Assembly (NCBI RefSeq): GCF_030812885.1
Contig: NZ_JAUSTO010000008.1
Location: forward strand, 1 to 64,000
Direction: 5' to 3'
DNA: 64,000 bases
Source of the DNA: Moryella indoligenes
Lineage (GTDB): Bacteria > Bacillota > Clostridia > Lachnospirales > Lachnospiraceae
The notes under the pieces are model-generated. The model was not told the DNA's origin and did not search any database. It saw only the letters and a list, made by a program, of their open reading frames with translations. Positions 15,600 to 25,000 of this stretch are shown in pieces (the first letter of the stretch is position 1; every line of letters begins with the position of its first letter). Made by a program: the position numbers and the translations under genes.

Positions 15600-17033
15600 T
15601 TATTTTCCGCCCTGTGCTCTCCGCGAGTAGTGCGCCTCATAGTCCTTCAGCGCCTCAATCGCCTCTCTTGAAAGCGGATACATCACAAGAATATTGAAAA
15701 TCGTCATGAGGCCGATGCCGACATCACTCAAATCCCAGACTACCGTGTAGGAGGCCAGACCGCCGATAAAGAGCATCAGGAGCGCCAGCAGCTTATACGC
15801 GGTCTGTGACTGCCAGCTGTCCCCGAAGAGATAGGCCACGTTTGAGCGCGCATAGAAGAGCACGCCGATAAAGGTCGAGAAGCTGAACAGCCACAGGATC
15901 AGAGCTATAAAGAGCACGCCGAAGCGACCGAAGTGATACTGCATCGCAGTCTGCAGCAGATCCATGCCGCCGAGTCCCGCGAGCTCCGACTCCGGCACAA
16001 GCAGCATGATCAGGGCCGTGCAGCTGCATATCACGATGGTGTCAATAAAGACACCCATCGCCTGAAAGAGCCCCATCTTCACCGGATGACTCGCATCCGC
16101 AGCTGCAGCCGCGCAGGGTGCAGAGCCGGAGCCTGCCTCGTTGGAGAAGAGACCGCGCTTCACACCGTTCATCATAACTGCGCCAAAGCCGCCGGCAGCG
16201 ACCTGCCGGAAACCAAACGCCTCTGAAAAAATGCGGTGAAAAACAGCCGGGAGCAGCGCCGCATTCTTAAGAATCACAAAGACTGTCAGGGCAAAGTAGA
16301 GTCCCGCCATCACCGGCACGACCAGATCCAGCACCCGCACCGTCGCATACTTTCGCAGCACAATCACCGCTGCGATCAGCACAAGCGCAATGGTCGTATA
16401 GAGCGGCGGAATCTGAAAGGCATTCTCAAAGGCCGAAGAAACCGAATTGCCGATCACCTGGCTGATGCCACACCAGCAGATGAGACCGGAGAGCGCAAAG
16501 AGCGCCGCGATCAGATTTCTGCCGCTCTTCTTTTTGTCCCGGTTAAAAAAGTCATGAATATAGTAGGCCGGCCCGCCGCGGTAGCCCCCATAGAGCGGAT
16601 CCTCCGTCTTATGCATCTGTGCAAGTGTTCCCTCCACAAAGGCAGTGGAGGAGCCTATGATCGCAGTGAGCCACATCCAGAACACCGCTCCGGCACCTCC
16701 GGCGGAAATGGCCGCCACAACACCGACCAGATTTCCCATGCCCACGCGGGTTGCAGTGGAAACAATCAGAGTCTGGATGCCTGAGAGCTTCCCGCTCTTC
16801 AGATCGCCGGCATCTCTCCCGCTCGGCTTCTCCAGCATGACACCAAGCATCTCCCGGAACAGCCTGACTGGCATGAGTCTCGTGCGGAAGGTGTAGAAAA
16901 TGCCCGCCGGAATCAGAAGCAGCACCATGAGAGACAGCCCCAGACCGCCGCCGTCCGGAAGAGGAATCGTCACCAGATCGCCCCAGAGAAAGGCATTTAC
17001 CGCCTCAATAACATTGACCAGAATTGTCACCAT
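15600..17033 (-). CDS. Alanine/glycine:cation symporter (AGCS family)
   Basis: This 477-residue sodium- or proton-coupled importer takes up alanine or glycine. About eleven TM helices are visible. The family signature around GMGNLVGVVAAISAGGAG (residues about 98-115) and the GLFSNEAGSGSAP motif near residue 300 are clear. The length fits the family. The gene has its own promoter and a leader of roughly 75 nt with no recognisable riboswitch. The start is the ATG at 17033 with AGGGGG upstream. Confidence 0.95.
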   Translation of the reverse strand: MVTILVNVIEAVNAFLWGDLVTIPLPDGGGLGLSLMVLLLIPAGIFYTFRTRLMPVRLFREMLGVMLEKPSGRDAGDLKSGKLSGIQTLIVSTATRVGMGNLVGVVAAISAGGAGAVFWMWLTAIIGSSTAFVEGTLAQMHKTEDPLYGGYRGGPAYYIHDFFNRDKKKSGRNLIAALFALSGLICWCGISQVIGNSVSSAFENAFQIPPLYTTIALVLIAAVIVLRKYATVRVLDLVVPVMAGLYFALTVFVILKNAALLPAVFHRIFSEAFGFRQVAAGGFGAVMMNGVKRGLFSNEAGSGSAPCAAAAADASHPVKMGLFQAMGVFIDTIVICSCTALIMLLVPESELAGLGGMDLLQTAMQYHFGRFGVLFIALILWLFSFSTFIGVLFYARSNVAYLFGDSWQSQTAYKLLALLMLFIGGLASYTVVWDLSDVGIGLMTIFNILVMYPLSREAIEALKDYEAHYSRRAQGGK

Positions 17034-17114
17034 ACCGACCCCCTAAGTAAAAACATGATTGTTCAGCGAATCAACGCTTTGTCCCGCAAAAGTTTAAACC
17101 AATAAAACATCAAG

Positions 17115-17143
17115 AGTATAGCATCTTGGAACCCCAAATGCAA
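17115..17143 (-). promoter_or_regulatory. Promoter of the AGCS symporter gene
   Basis: TTGCAT (17138-17143) and TATACT (17115-17120) are 17 bp apart on the minus strand, just after the tuf terminator. Confidence 0.7.
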
Positions 17144-17160
17144 GCATCTGCATTTTAAGC

Positions 17161-17191
17161 AAAGCAAAAGGAGAGATGCAGGCATCTCTCC
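17161..17191 (-). terminator. Intrinsic terminator of tuf
   Basis: A perfect 10-bp stem (GGAGAGATGC / GCATCTCTCC) with a 2-nt loop is followed by TTTTGCTTT on the minus strand, 29 bp after the tuf stop. Confidence 0.88.
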
Positions 17192-17220
17192 CTCTGAATA
17201 TATCTTATTATGATTCAGAA

Positions 17221-18420
17221 TCAGTCAAGAATCTTGACAACTCTGCCGGATCCAACGGTTCTGCCGCCCTCACGGATAGCGAAACGGAGACCCTGCTCGC
17301 AGGCGATCGGGTGGATGAGCTCAACAGTCATCTCAACGTTGTCGCCCGGCATGCACATCTCGGTGCCTTCCGGAAGTACGCAGACACCGGTAACGTCAGT
17401 GGTTCTGAAGTAGAACTGCGGACGATAGTTGTTGAAGAACGGAGTGTGACGGCCGCCCTCGTCCTTGGTCAGTACGTACACCTGAGCGGTGAACTTGGTG
17501 TGGCAGGTAACGGTGCCCGGCTTAGCGAGAACCTGACCGCGGATGATATCCTCTCTGTTGACGCCGCGGAGAAGGAGACCAACGTTATCACCAGCCTCAG
17601 CATAGTCAAGCAGCTTACGGAACATCTCGATACCGGTAACGACAGTCTTTCTCTTGTCCTCCTTGATACCGACAAGCTCAACCTCGTCGTTCAGCTTCAG
17701 GGTACCACGCTCAACACGGCCGGTAGCAACGGTACCACGACCGGTGATCGTGAAGACATCCTCGACCGGCATCAGGAACGGCTTGTCGTTCTCGTGCTCC
17801 GGCTCCGGGATAGCGGTATCAACAGCATCCATGAGCTCCATGATCTTGTCTCCCCACGGTCCGTTCGGATCCTCGAGAGCCTTCAGAGCGGAACCGCGGA
17901 TAACCGGAACATCATCGCCCGGGAACTCATACTCGTTCAGAAGATCTCTGATCTCCATCTCAACGAGGTCAAGGAGTTCCTCATCATCAACCATGTCGCA
18001 CTTGTTCATGAATACGACAACATACGGAACGTTAACCTGGCGAGCGAGCAGGATGTGCTCACGGGTCTGCGCCATAACACCGTCGGTAGCAGCAACAACC
18101 AGGATCGCTCCATCCATCTGAGCAGCACCGGTGATCATGTTCTTGACATAGTCAGCATGGCCGGGGCAGTCAACGTGCGCATAGTGACGAGCCTTGGTCT
18201 CATACTCAACGTGGGAGGTGCTGATCGTGATTCCACGCTCTCTCTCCTCCGGAGCCTTATCGATGTTCTCAAAGTCGACAATCTTGTTGGTATCAGACGG
18301 AAGCCTGGTTGCAAGAACCTTCGTGATAGCTGCGGTCAGAGTGGTTTTGCCGTGGTCAACGTGTCCGATTGTTCCAATGTTGCAATGCGGCTTGCTTCTG
18401 TCAAATTTTGCTTTTGCCAT
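17221..18420 (-). CDS. tuf: Elongation factor Tu
   Basis: EF-Tu is the GTPase that delivers aminoacyl-tRNA to the ribosome. The 399-residue protein shows GHVDHGKTT (residues 19-27), the DCPGHADY switch II motif, NKCD and SAL G-motifs, and the two C-terminal beta-barrels. It is downstream of fusA as in the str operon, but has its own consensus-like promoter and a terminator, so it can be expressed independently. The ribosome site is AGGAGG. Confidence 0.99.
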   Translation of the reverse strand: MAKAKFDRSKPHCNIGTIGHVDHGKTTLTAAITKVLATRLPSDTNKIVDFENIDKAPEERERGITISTSHVEYETKARHYAHVDCPGHADYVKNMITGAAQMDGAILVVAATDGVMAQTREHILLARQVNVPYVVVFMNKCDMVDDEELLDLVEMEIRDLLNEYEFPGDDVPVIRGSALKALEDPNGPWGDKIMELMDAVDTAIPEPEHENDKPFLMPVEDVFTITGRGTVATGRVERGTLKLNDEVELVGIKEDKRKTVVTGIEMFRKLLDYAEAGDNVGLLLRGVNREDIIRGQVLAKPGTVTCHTKFTAQVYVLTKDEGGRHTPFFNNYRPQFYFRTTDVTGVCVLPEGTEMCMPGDNVEMTVELIHPIACEQGLRFAIREGGRTVGSGRVVKILD

Positions 18421-18484
18421 TTTTCTATCCTCCTTGGATGAAATCTGATTTTCTGTTCAGATTTTATAAAATAGACTGATATGA

Positions 18485-18513
18485 ATTATATCCCAGAAAC
18501 GGCGGTTTATCAA
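18485..18513 (-). promoter_or_regulatory. Separate promoter for tuf
   Basis: TTGATA (18508-18513) and a perfect TATAAT (18485-18490) are 17 bp apart on the minus strand. The leader then contains an 8-bp hairpin (AAATCTGA / TCAGATTT) before the tuf ribosome site. Confidence 0.8.
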
Positions 18514-18520
18514 GGGCTTT

Positions 18521-18537
18521 CGGGGCTCAGAGCCCCG
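18521..18537 (-). promoter_or_regulatory. GC-rich hairpin between fusA and tuf
   Basis: The minus strand reads CGGGGCTC-T-GAGCCCCG, with flanking GGGC/GCCC extending the stem. There is no T-run. A related hairpin precedes rpsG at 21181-21203. Confidence 0.55.
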
Positions 18538-18547
18538 CCCTCATCAT

Positions 18548-20671
18548 TCATTTTCTGTCGGAAAGTACCTTTTCGGAGATGCTCTTCGGTACCGGCTCAT
18601 ACTTCTCAAAGAACATGGAGTAGTTGCCGCGTCCCTGCGTTCCGGAACGAAGATCGGTGGAATAGCCGAACATCTCGGAAAGCGGAACAAATGCCTTGAT
18701 CATCTTGCCGCCGGAGATATCCTCAAAGCCCTCGACACGTCCGCGGCGGGAGTTGATATCACCGACAACGAAGCCCATATAGTCCTCCGGAATGGTGATC
18801 TCAACCTTCATGATCGGCTCAAGCAGAACCGGATTGCCCTTGCGCATGGCATCCTTAAACGCGAGAGAGCCTGCGATGTGGAAGGCCATCTCAGAGGAAT
18901 CGACCTCATGGTAGGAACCATCGTAGACCGTCGCCTTGACACCGAGCACCGGATATCCGCCCAGAATGCCGCTCTTCGCAGCCTCCTGAATACCCTCGTC
19001 GATCGGTCCGATATACTCCTTCGGAATCGCACCGCCGGTGACGGCATTTACAAACTCGTAGGTGGTCTCCGCGTTTGCATCCATCGGCTCAAAGCGTACC
19101 TTACAATGTCCGTACTGACCCTTACCGCCGGACTGCTTGACGTACTTGGACTCGACATCGACAGCCTTGGTGAAGGTCTCCTTGTAGGCAACCTGCGGGG
19201 CGCCGACATTTGCCTCGACGCTGTATTCGCGGAGCAGTCTGTCGACGATGATCTCCAGGTGAAGCTCACCCATGCCGGAGATGATGGTCTGACCGGTCTC
19301 CGCATTGGTCGTCGCATGGAAGGTCGGATCCTCCTCGGCGAGCTTTGCCAGCGCGTCGATCATCTTGGTCTGGCCCGCCTTGGTCTTCGGCTCGATTGCG
19401 ATGTCGATAACCGGCTTCGGAATCTCGAGAGATTCAAGGATCACCGGATGCTGCTCGTCGCAGAGCGTGTCGCCGGTGGTGGTGGACTTGAAGCCAACTG
19501 CTGCGGCGATATCACCGGAATAAACCTTCTCGAGCTCCATTCTCTTGTTCGCGTGCATCTGCAGGATACGACCGACGCGCTCCTTCTTCCCCTTGGTGGA
19601 GTTCAGAACATAGGAGCCGGTGTTCAGCGTACCGGAGTAGACGCGGAAGAACGCGAGACGACCTACAAACGGGTCGGAAATAATCTTAAATGCCAGAGCG
19701 GAGAACGGCTCGGAATCAGAGGAGATTCTCTCATCCGGCTCTCCCTCGGGCGTGGTTCCCTTGATCGGCGGGATGTCAACCGGAGACGGCATGTACTCGA
19801 CGACCGCGTCCAGAGCCTTCTGCACACCCTTGTTGAAGTGCGCGGTTCCGCAGCATACCGGGACAGCCTCGTTCCGGCAGGTTCCCTTGCGAAGTGCAGC
19901 CTTCAGCTCGTCGATGGACGGCTCCTCACCCTCGAGATACTTCTCCATGAGATTCTCATCGAGGTCACAGATCTGCTCCACCATCTTGGTGTGCCACTCC
20001 TCTGCCTCATCCTTCATATCTTCCGGAATATCGACAACGGAGATGTCCTCACCCTTATTGTCATTGTAGATATAAGCCTGCATCTCCATCAGGTCGACGA
20101 TGCCCTGGAAGTCGCTCTCCTTGCCGATCGGCAGCTGGATGCACACCGGGTTCTTTCCGAGACGATGCTCGATCTGGTCAACCGTCATGAAGAAGTCCGC
20201 ACCCATGATGTCCATCTTGTTGATGAAGGCCATTCTCGGGACCTGATAAGTGTCGGCCTGACGCCACACGTTCTCGGACTGGGGCTCAACGCCGCCCTTT
20301 GCATCGAAGACTCCGACTGCGCCGTCCAGAACGCGCAGGGAGCGCTCAACCTCTATGGTGAAGTCGACGTGTCCGGGGGTGTCGATGATGTTGATGCGGT
20401 GCGGAAGCGCACCGGGCTTTGTCTTGGTCTTCTCCTGCAGCGTCCAATGGCAGGTTGTCGCCGCGGAGGTGATGGTGATGCCACGCTCCTGCTCCTGCTC
20501 CATGTAGTCCATGGTCGCAGTGCCCTCGTAGGTCTCACCGATCTTGTAGTTAACACCAGTGAAATACAGAATACGCTCGGACAATGTCGTCTTACCGGCA
20601 TCGATATGAGCCATAATTCCTATATTTCTGGTCCTCTCAAGAGGATACTCACGATCTTTTGTAGCAGCCAC
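18548..20671 (-). CDS. fusA: Elongation factor G
   Basis: EF-G is the translocation GTPase. The 707-residue protein has AHIDAGKTT (residues about 21-29), DTPGHVDF and NKMD motifs in the G domain, followed by domains II-V at the standard length. The start is GTG with a close AGGAGG. It lies 15 bp after rpsG, within the str operon order rpsL-rpsG-fusA-tuf. Confidence 0.99.
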   Translation of the reverse strand: MAATKDREYPLERTRNIGIMAHIDAGKTTLSERILYFTGVNYKIGETYEGTATMDYMEQEQERGITITSAATTCHWTLQEKTKTKPGALPHRINIIDTPGHVDFTIEVERSLRVLDGAVGVFDAKGGVEPQSENVWRQADTYQVPRMAFINKMDIMGADFFMTVDQIEHRLGKNPVCIQLPIGKESDFQGIVDLMEMQAYIYNDNKGEDISVVDIPEDMKDEAEEWHTKMVEQICDLDENLMEKYLEGEEPSIDELKAALRKGTCRNEAVPVCCGTAHFNKGVQKALDAVVEYMPSPVDIPPIKGTTPEGEPDERISSDSEPFSALAFKIISDPFVGRLAFFRVYSGTLNTGSYVLNSTKGKKERVGRILQMHANKRMELEKVYSGDIAAAVGFKSTTTGDTLCDEQHPVILESLEIPKPVIDIAIEPKTKAGQTKMIDALAKLAEEDPTFHATTNAETGQTIISGMGELHLEIIVDRLLREYSVEANVGAPQVAYKETFTKAVDVESKYVKQSGGKGQYGHCKVRFEPMDANAETTYEFVNAVTGGAIPKEYIGPIDEGIQEAAKSGILGGYPVLGVKATVYDGSYHEVDSSEMAFHIAGSLAFKDAMRKGNPVLLEPIMKVEITIPEDYMGFVVGDINSRRGRVEGFEDISGGKMIKAFVPLSEMFGYSTDLRSGTQGRGNYSMFFEKYEPVPKSISEKVLSDRK

Positions 20672-20686
20672 TGGGTTTCCTCCTAA

Positions 20687-21157
20687 TTAAAATCTGTAAT
20701 GAGCAAAAGCCTTGTTTGCCTCTGCCATCTTGTGCATATCTTCTTTTCTCTTCACTGCTGCGCCGGTGTTGTTTGCGGCGTCCATCAGCTCATTTGCAAG
20801 ACGCTCCTCCTGGGTCTTCTCACCTCTCGCACGGGAGAAGGTGGTGATCCAGCGGAGTGCCAGGGCCTGTCTTCTCTCCGGCTTCACCTCGATCGGAACC
20901 TGGTAGGTGGCGCCGCCGATACGCTTTGCCTTGACCTCAAGAACCGGCATAATGTTGTTCATGGCAGCCTCAAAGATCTCGATCGGCTCCTTGCCGGTCT
21001 TATCCTGAATACGGTTGAATGCGCCGTATACAATCTTCTGTGCGATGCCCTTCTTGCCGTCATACATGATCTGATTGACGAGCTTGGTCACAACGACATT
21101 GTTGTAAACCGGATCGCCCAGAACAGTTCTTTTTCTTCTCTGTCCTTTACGTGGCAC
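20687..21157 (-). CDS. rpsG: 30S ribosomal protein S7
   Basis: This 156-residue protein nucleates assembly of the 30S head. The N-terminus MPRKGQRRKR and the KRIGGATYQVP and RALAWR-like (RQALALRWI) segments are typical. It sits between rpsL and fusA. The 204-bp space between rpsL and rpsG is longer than usual and includes a GC hairpin just before the ribosome site. Confidence 0.99.
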   Translation of the reverse strand: MPRKGQRRKRTVLGDPVYNNVVVTKLVNQIMYDGKKGIAQKIVYGAFNRIQDKTGKEPIEIFEAAMNNIMPVLEVKAKRIGGATYQVPIEVKPERRQALALRWITTFSRARGEKTQEERLANELMDAANNTGAAVKRKEDMHKMAEANKAFAHYRF

Positions 21158-21180
21158 GTTGCTTCCCTCCTTAATTATAC

Positions 21181-21203
21181 GGCCCGGGGCTCTGCCCCGC
21201 CGT
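21181..21203 (-). promoter_or_regulatory. GC-rich hairpin upstream of rpsG
   Basis: The minus strand reads GGGGC-AGA-GCCCC with outer CGG/CCG pairs, ending about 23 bp before the rpsG start. It could be a regulatory or processing structure in the long rpsL-rpsG gap (21158-21361). I saw no other clear element in that gap. Confidence 0.5.
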
Positions 21204-21361
21204 GAATTAGATCATCGGTACTCATCCATACTGGTTGTCCGCGCTTGATTCTGATCTATAATTCTGCAACCTGCAGCTTCCTATCACAATCGTGCACTTC
21301 ACTTTTATGAGTATTTCGCCTTAACGCTCAATGATCCTGTGAATCGACTGTCACCGCTGAA

Positions 21362-21781
21362 TTACTTCTTCGCCTTCGGTCTCTTTGCTCCGTACTTGGA
21401 ACGGGCCTGCTGACGATTTGCGACGCCTGCGGTATCCAGAGTTCCACGTACGATGTGGTAACGGGTACCCGGCAGATCCTTGACTCTTCCGCCTCTGATC
21501 AGGACCACGCTGTGCTCCTGAAGGTTGTGACCCTCACCCGGAATGTAACTGGTAACCTCGATTCCGTTGGAAAGACGCACTCTCGCGATCTTACGAAGCG
21601 CAGAGTTCGGCTTCTTCGGTGTCGCAGTCTTGACTGCTGTGCAAACACCTCTCTTCTGCGGGCAGTTGTCGACTACCGCCTTCTTATGAAGCGAGTTAAA
21701 GCTTCTCAGAAGTGCCGGAGCCTTCGGCTTGCGCTCAGAAGTCTGTCTGCCTTTTTTTACAAGCTGGTTGAATGTAGGCAT
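21362..21781 (-). CDS. rpsL: 30S ribosomal protein S12
   Basis: This 139-residue decoding-site protein begins MPTFNQLVKKG, and the PKKPNSALRK and PGEGHNLQEHS loops are intact. Both lysines associated with streptomycin sensitivity (equivalent to K42 and K87 of the enteric protein) are wild type. The start is the ATG at 21781 after AGGAGGTG; the open frame continues upstream through the leader and does not code. It is the first gene of the str operon with its own consensus promoter. Confidence 0.98.
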   Translation of the reverse strand: MPTFNQLVKKGRQTSERKPKAPALLRSFNSLHKKAVVDNCPQKRGVCTAVKTATPKKPNSALRKIARVRLSNGIEVTSYIPGEGHNLQEHSVVLIRGGRVKDLPGTRYHIVRGTLDTAGVANRQQARSKYGAKRPKAKK

Positions 21782-21906
21782 TCTTTGTTCACCTCCTGTG
21801 ATATTTGTCTGCGGTTGCTGTTCTGCAGTTTGCTCTGTGCTCCCGTTCTGCCCTCTCCGCTCTTCCGGTCTGCATCGGCTGCCATCCAAAGTATCGTTCA
21901 AAGCAT

Positions 21907-21941
21907 AAAAAGATATGGCATACCCGGAGGCACGCCATATC
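21907..21941 (-). terminator. Strong terminator overlapping the rpsL promoter start region
   Basis: On the minus strand a 13-bp stem (GATATGGCGTGCC pairing with the segment ending GCCATATC, two G-U pairs, 4-nt loop) is followed by TTTTT. The 5' half of the stem begins directly after the -10 box of the rpsL promoter. Read-through from rpoC should terminate here, while transcripts from the rpsL promoter would start inside the stem and lack part of it. Confidence 0.85.
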
Positions 21942-21970
21942 ATTATAGAAACGATACAATTTCATGTCAA
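21942..21970 (-). promoter_or_regulatory. Consensus promoter of the str operon
   Basis: A perfect TTGACA (21965-21970) and perfect TATAAT (21942-21947) with 17-bp spacing on the minus strand form the strongest promoter in the window. It precedes rpsL by about 160 bp. Confidence 0.92.
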
Positions 21971-22039
21971 GCAGATTTTCTTTCTGCCTGTGAGAACCCG
22001 CCGAAGCTGCGGCTCTTTACTCTGCACATCAGACTGCGC

Positions 22040-25000
22040 TCAGTCCTCTGTCACCGGAAGCAGCTCCTCTGCAAAGGACTCGGCCGCATCCTGAGTCTCA
22101 TCCAGAATATCCAGCACCTCCGGCTCCTCCTCCGGATAGTCCTCCTCGCCGGAGAGATCTGTGTCCAGCTTTACATTTCTGTAGCGCTTCATGCCGGTAC
22201 CTGCCGGAATGAGCTTACCGATGAGGACATTCTCCTTCAGTCCGATCAGGTGGTCGGTCTTTCCGTTGATTGCCGCCTCCGTGAGCACCTTGGTCGTCTC
22301 CTGGAAGGACGCAGCGGAGAGGAAGGAGTCTGTCGCGAGCGAAGCCTTGGTGATACCAAGCATAATGCGCTTTCCGACAGCAGGCGCCTTGCCCTCCTGG
22401 GAAAGCCTGTCATTCATCGCGCTGAATTCCAGCACGTCCATGTTGATGCCGGGAAGGACACTCGACTCACCCGGCTCGTCCACACGGATCTTCTTCAGCA
22501 TCTGGCGGACGATCACCTCAATGTGCTTGTCATTGATCTCAACACCCTGCAGACGGTACACTCTCTGCACCTCGCGGAGCATATAATCCTGAACCGCGCG
22601 CACACCCTTGATCTTCAGCACATCGTGCGGATTCAGAGAGCCACTCGTCAGCTCATCTCCCGCCTGAAGCACATCTCCGGTCTCTACCACAATGTGGGAG
22701 CTGTACGGGATCAGATAGGTCTTGGAGTTTCCGTCATCCGGATTGGTGACGACGATCTCTCTCTTCTTCTTGGTGTCGCGAAGCTCCACCACACCCGGAA
22801 TCTCGGTGATGATCGCAAGACCCTTCGGCTTACGCGCCTCGAACAGCTCTTCGACACGGGGAAGACCCTGGGTGATATCGCCGCCCGCGACACCTCCCGT
22901 GTGGAAGGTTCTCATGGTCAGCTGCGTACCAGGCTCACCGATGGACTGCGCCGCGATGATTCCGACCGCCTCACCGACCTGAACCGCCTGTCCGGTCGCC
23001 ATGTTCGCGCCGTAGCACTTCGCACAGATTCCATTCATGCACTTGCAGGTCAGGATGGTGCGGATCTTTACCGTCTTTCTTCCGGTCTTCTCGAGCACCT
23101 TCATCACCGCCTCGGCGCGCTTTGGCGTCACCATGTGATTGGCCTTCACAACTACCTCGTTGGTGTCCGGGTCTACGATGGTCTCCGCAATATAGCGCCC
23201 CGTGATGCGGTCCTGGAGCCCCTCGATGGTCTCCTTCCCGTCCATGAAGGCCTTGATCTCCATGTTTGGAATCTCTCCGCCCTCGCAGCAGTCCACCTCC
23301 CGGACGATGAGATCCTGGGAGACATCGACGAGACGTCTGGTCAGGTAACCGGAGTCCGCTGTGCGGAGCGCCGTGTCGGAGAGTCCCTTGCGGGCGCCGT
23401 GTGCAGAGATGAAATACTCCAGAACATCCAGTCCCTCGCGGAAATTACTCGTGATCGGAAGCTCAATTGTATGTCCCGTCGTATCCGCCATCAGGCCTCG
23501 CATGCCTGCGAGCTGCTTGATCTGCTTATCGGAACCACGCGCTCCGGAATCCGCCATCATGAAGATGTTGTTGTACTGATCGAGCCCCGCCATCAGATCT
23601 TTCGTGAGCTGCTCATCCGTCTTCTGCCAGGTCTTGATGACCTCCTTGTAGCGCTCCTCATTCGTCGCAAGTCCGCGGCGGTAGTTGCGGGAGATCTTCT
23701 CGACCGTCGCCTGCGCCTCCGCGATGAGGCGCTTTTTGGACTCCGGCACAGTCATATCTGAGATAGACACCGTCATACCGGCGAGCGTGGAATACTTGTA
23801 GCCGATCGCCTTGATATCGTCCAGCACCTCCGCGGTGCGGGAGAGCCCGTGCACATTGATCACCTTCTCAAGGATCTGCTTGCACTGCTTCTTCTTTACA
23901 AGGAAATCAATCTCCGGCTTCAGTTCATTCCCCGGAATGCTTCTGTCAACAAAGCCCAGATCCTGCGGAATGATCTCATTAAAGAGAATGCGTCCCACAG
24001 AGCTGTCCTGAATCTCCGACAGAGTTCTTCCGTCCGCAAGCGTCTTTGAGATGCGCACACGGATCTTCGACTGCAGCGTAACCTCATGGTTTGCGTAGGC
24101 GAGCAGGGCCTCATTCGGGCTCTTAAAGCACATGCCCTCACCCTTCTCTCCGTCTCTCTGCTGCGTCAGATAGTAAATCCCGAGCACCATGTCCTGAGAC
24201 GGAACCGCAACCGGGCCGCCGTCGGAGGGCTTTAAGAGGTTGTTCGGAGAGAGCATCAGGAAGCGGCACTCCGCCTGCGCCTCCACGGAGAGCGGCAGAT
24301 GCACCGCCATCTGGTCTCCGTCAAAGTCCGCGTTGAAGGCGGTGCAGACAAGCGGATGAAGCTTGATCGCCTTGCCCTCGACGAGAATGGGCTCGAAGGC
24401 CTGAATGCCGAGCCGGTGCAGCGTAGGCGCACGGTTCAGCATGACAGGGTGCTCCTTAATCACCTCCTCGAGCACGTCCCAGACCTCGGTCTGCATGCGC
24501 TCCACCATCTTCTTTGCGCTCTTTACATTGTGTGCGGTGCCGCTCTCCACCAGCTCCTTCATAACAAAGGGCTTGAAGAGCTCGATCGCCATCTCCTTCG
24601 GGAGACCGCACTGATAGATCTTCAGCTCCGGTCCCACGACGATAACCGAACGGCCCGAGTAGTCGACGCGCTTTCCGAGCAGGTTCTGACGGAAACGTCC
24701 CTGCTTTCCCTTCAGCATATCGGAGAGGGACTTCAGCGCTCTGTTTCCGGGCCCCGTGACCGGACGGCCTCTTCTGCCGTTATCGATCAGCGCGTCCACC
24801 GCCTCCTGCAGCATCCTCTTCTCATTGCGGACAATGATGTCCGGAGCTCCGAGCTCCAGAAGACGCGCGAGACGGTTGTTTCTATTGATAATTCTGCGGT
24901 ACAGATCGTTCAGATCACTGGTAGCAAAGCGGCCGCCGTCCAGCTGTACCATGGGACGGATATCCGGCGGAATCACCGGAACGATGCTCAGAATCATCCA

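Noticed and set aside
18878..20686. A 602-codon plus-strand frame opposite fusA
   Set aside because: Mirror of EF-G codon bias, no start signal or recognisable domain.
21455..23761. A 768-codon plus-strand frame opposite rpsL and rpoC
   Set aside because: It spans two well-defined genes and an intergenic promoter on the other strand; it is an antisense artefact.
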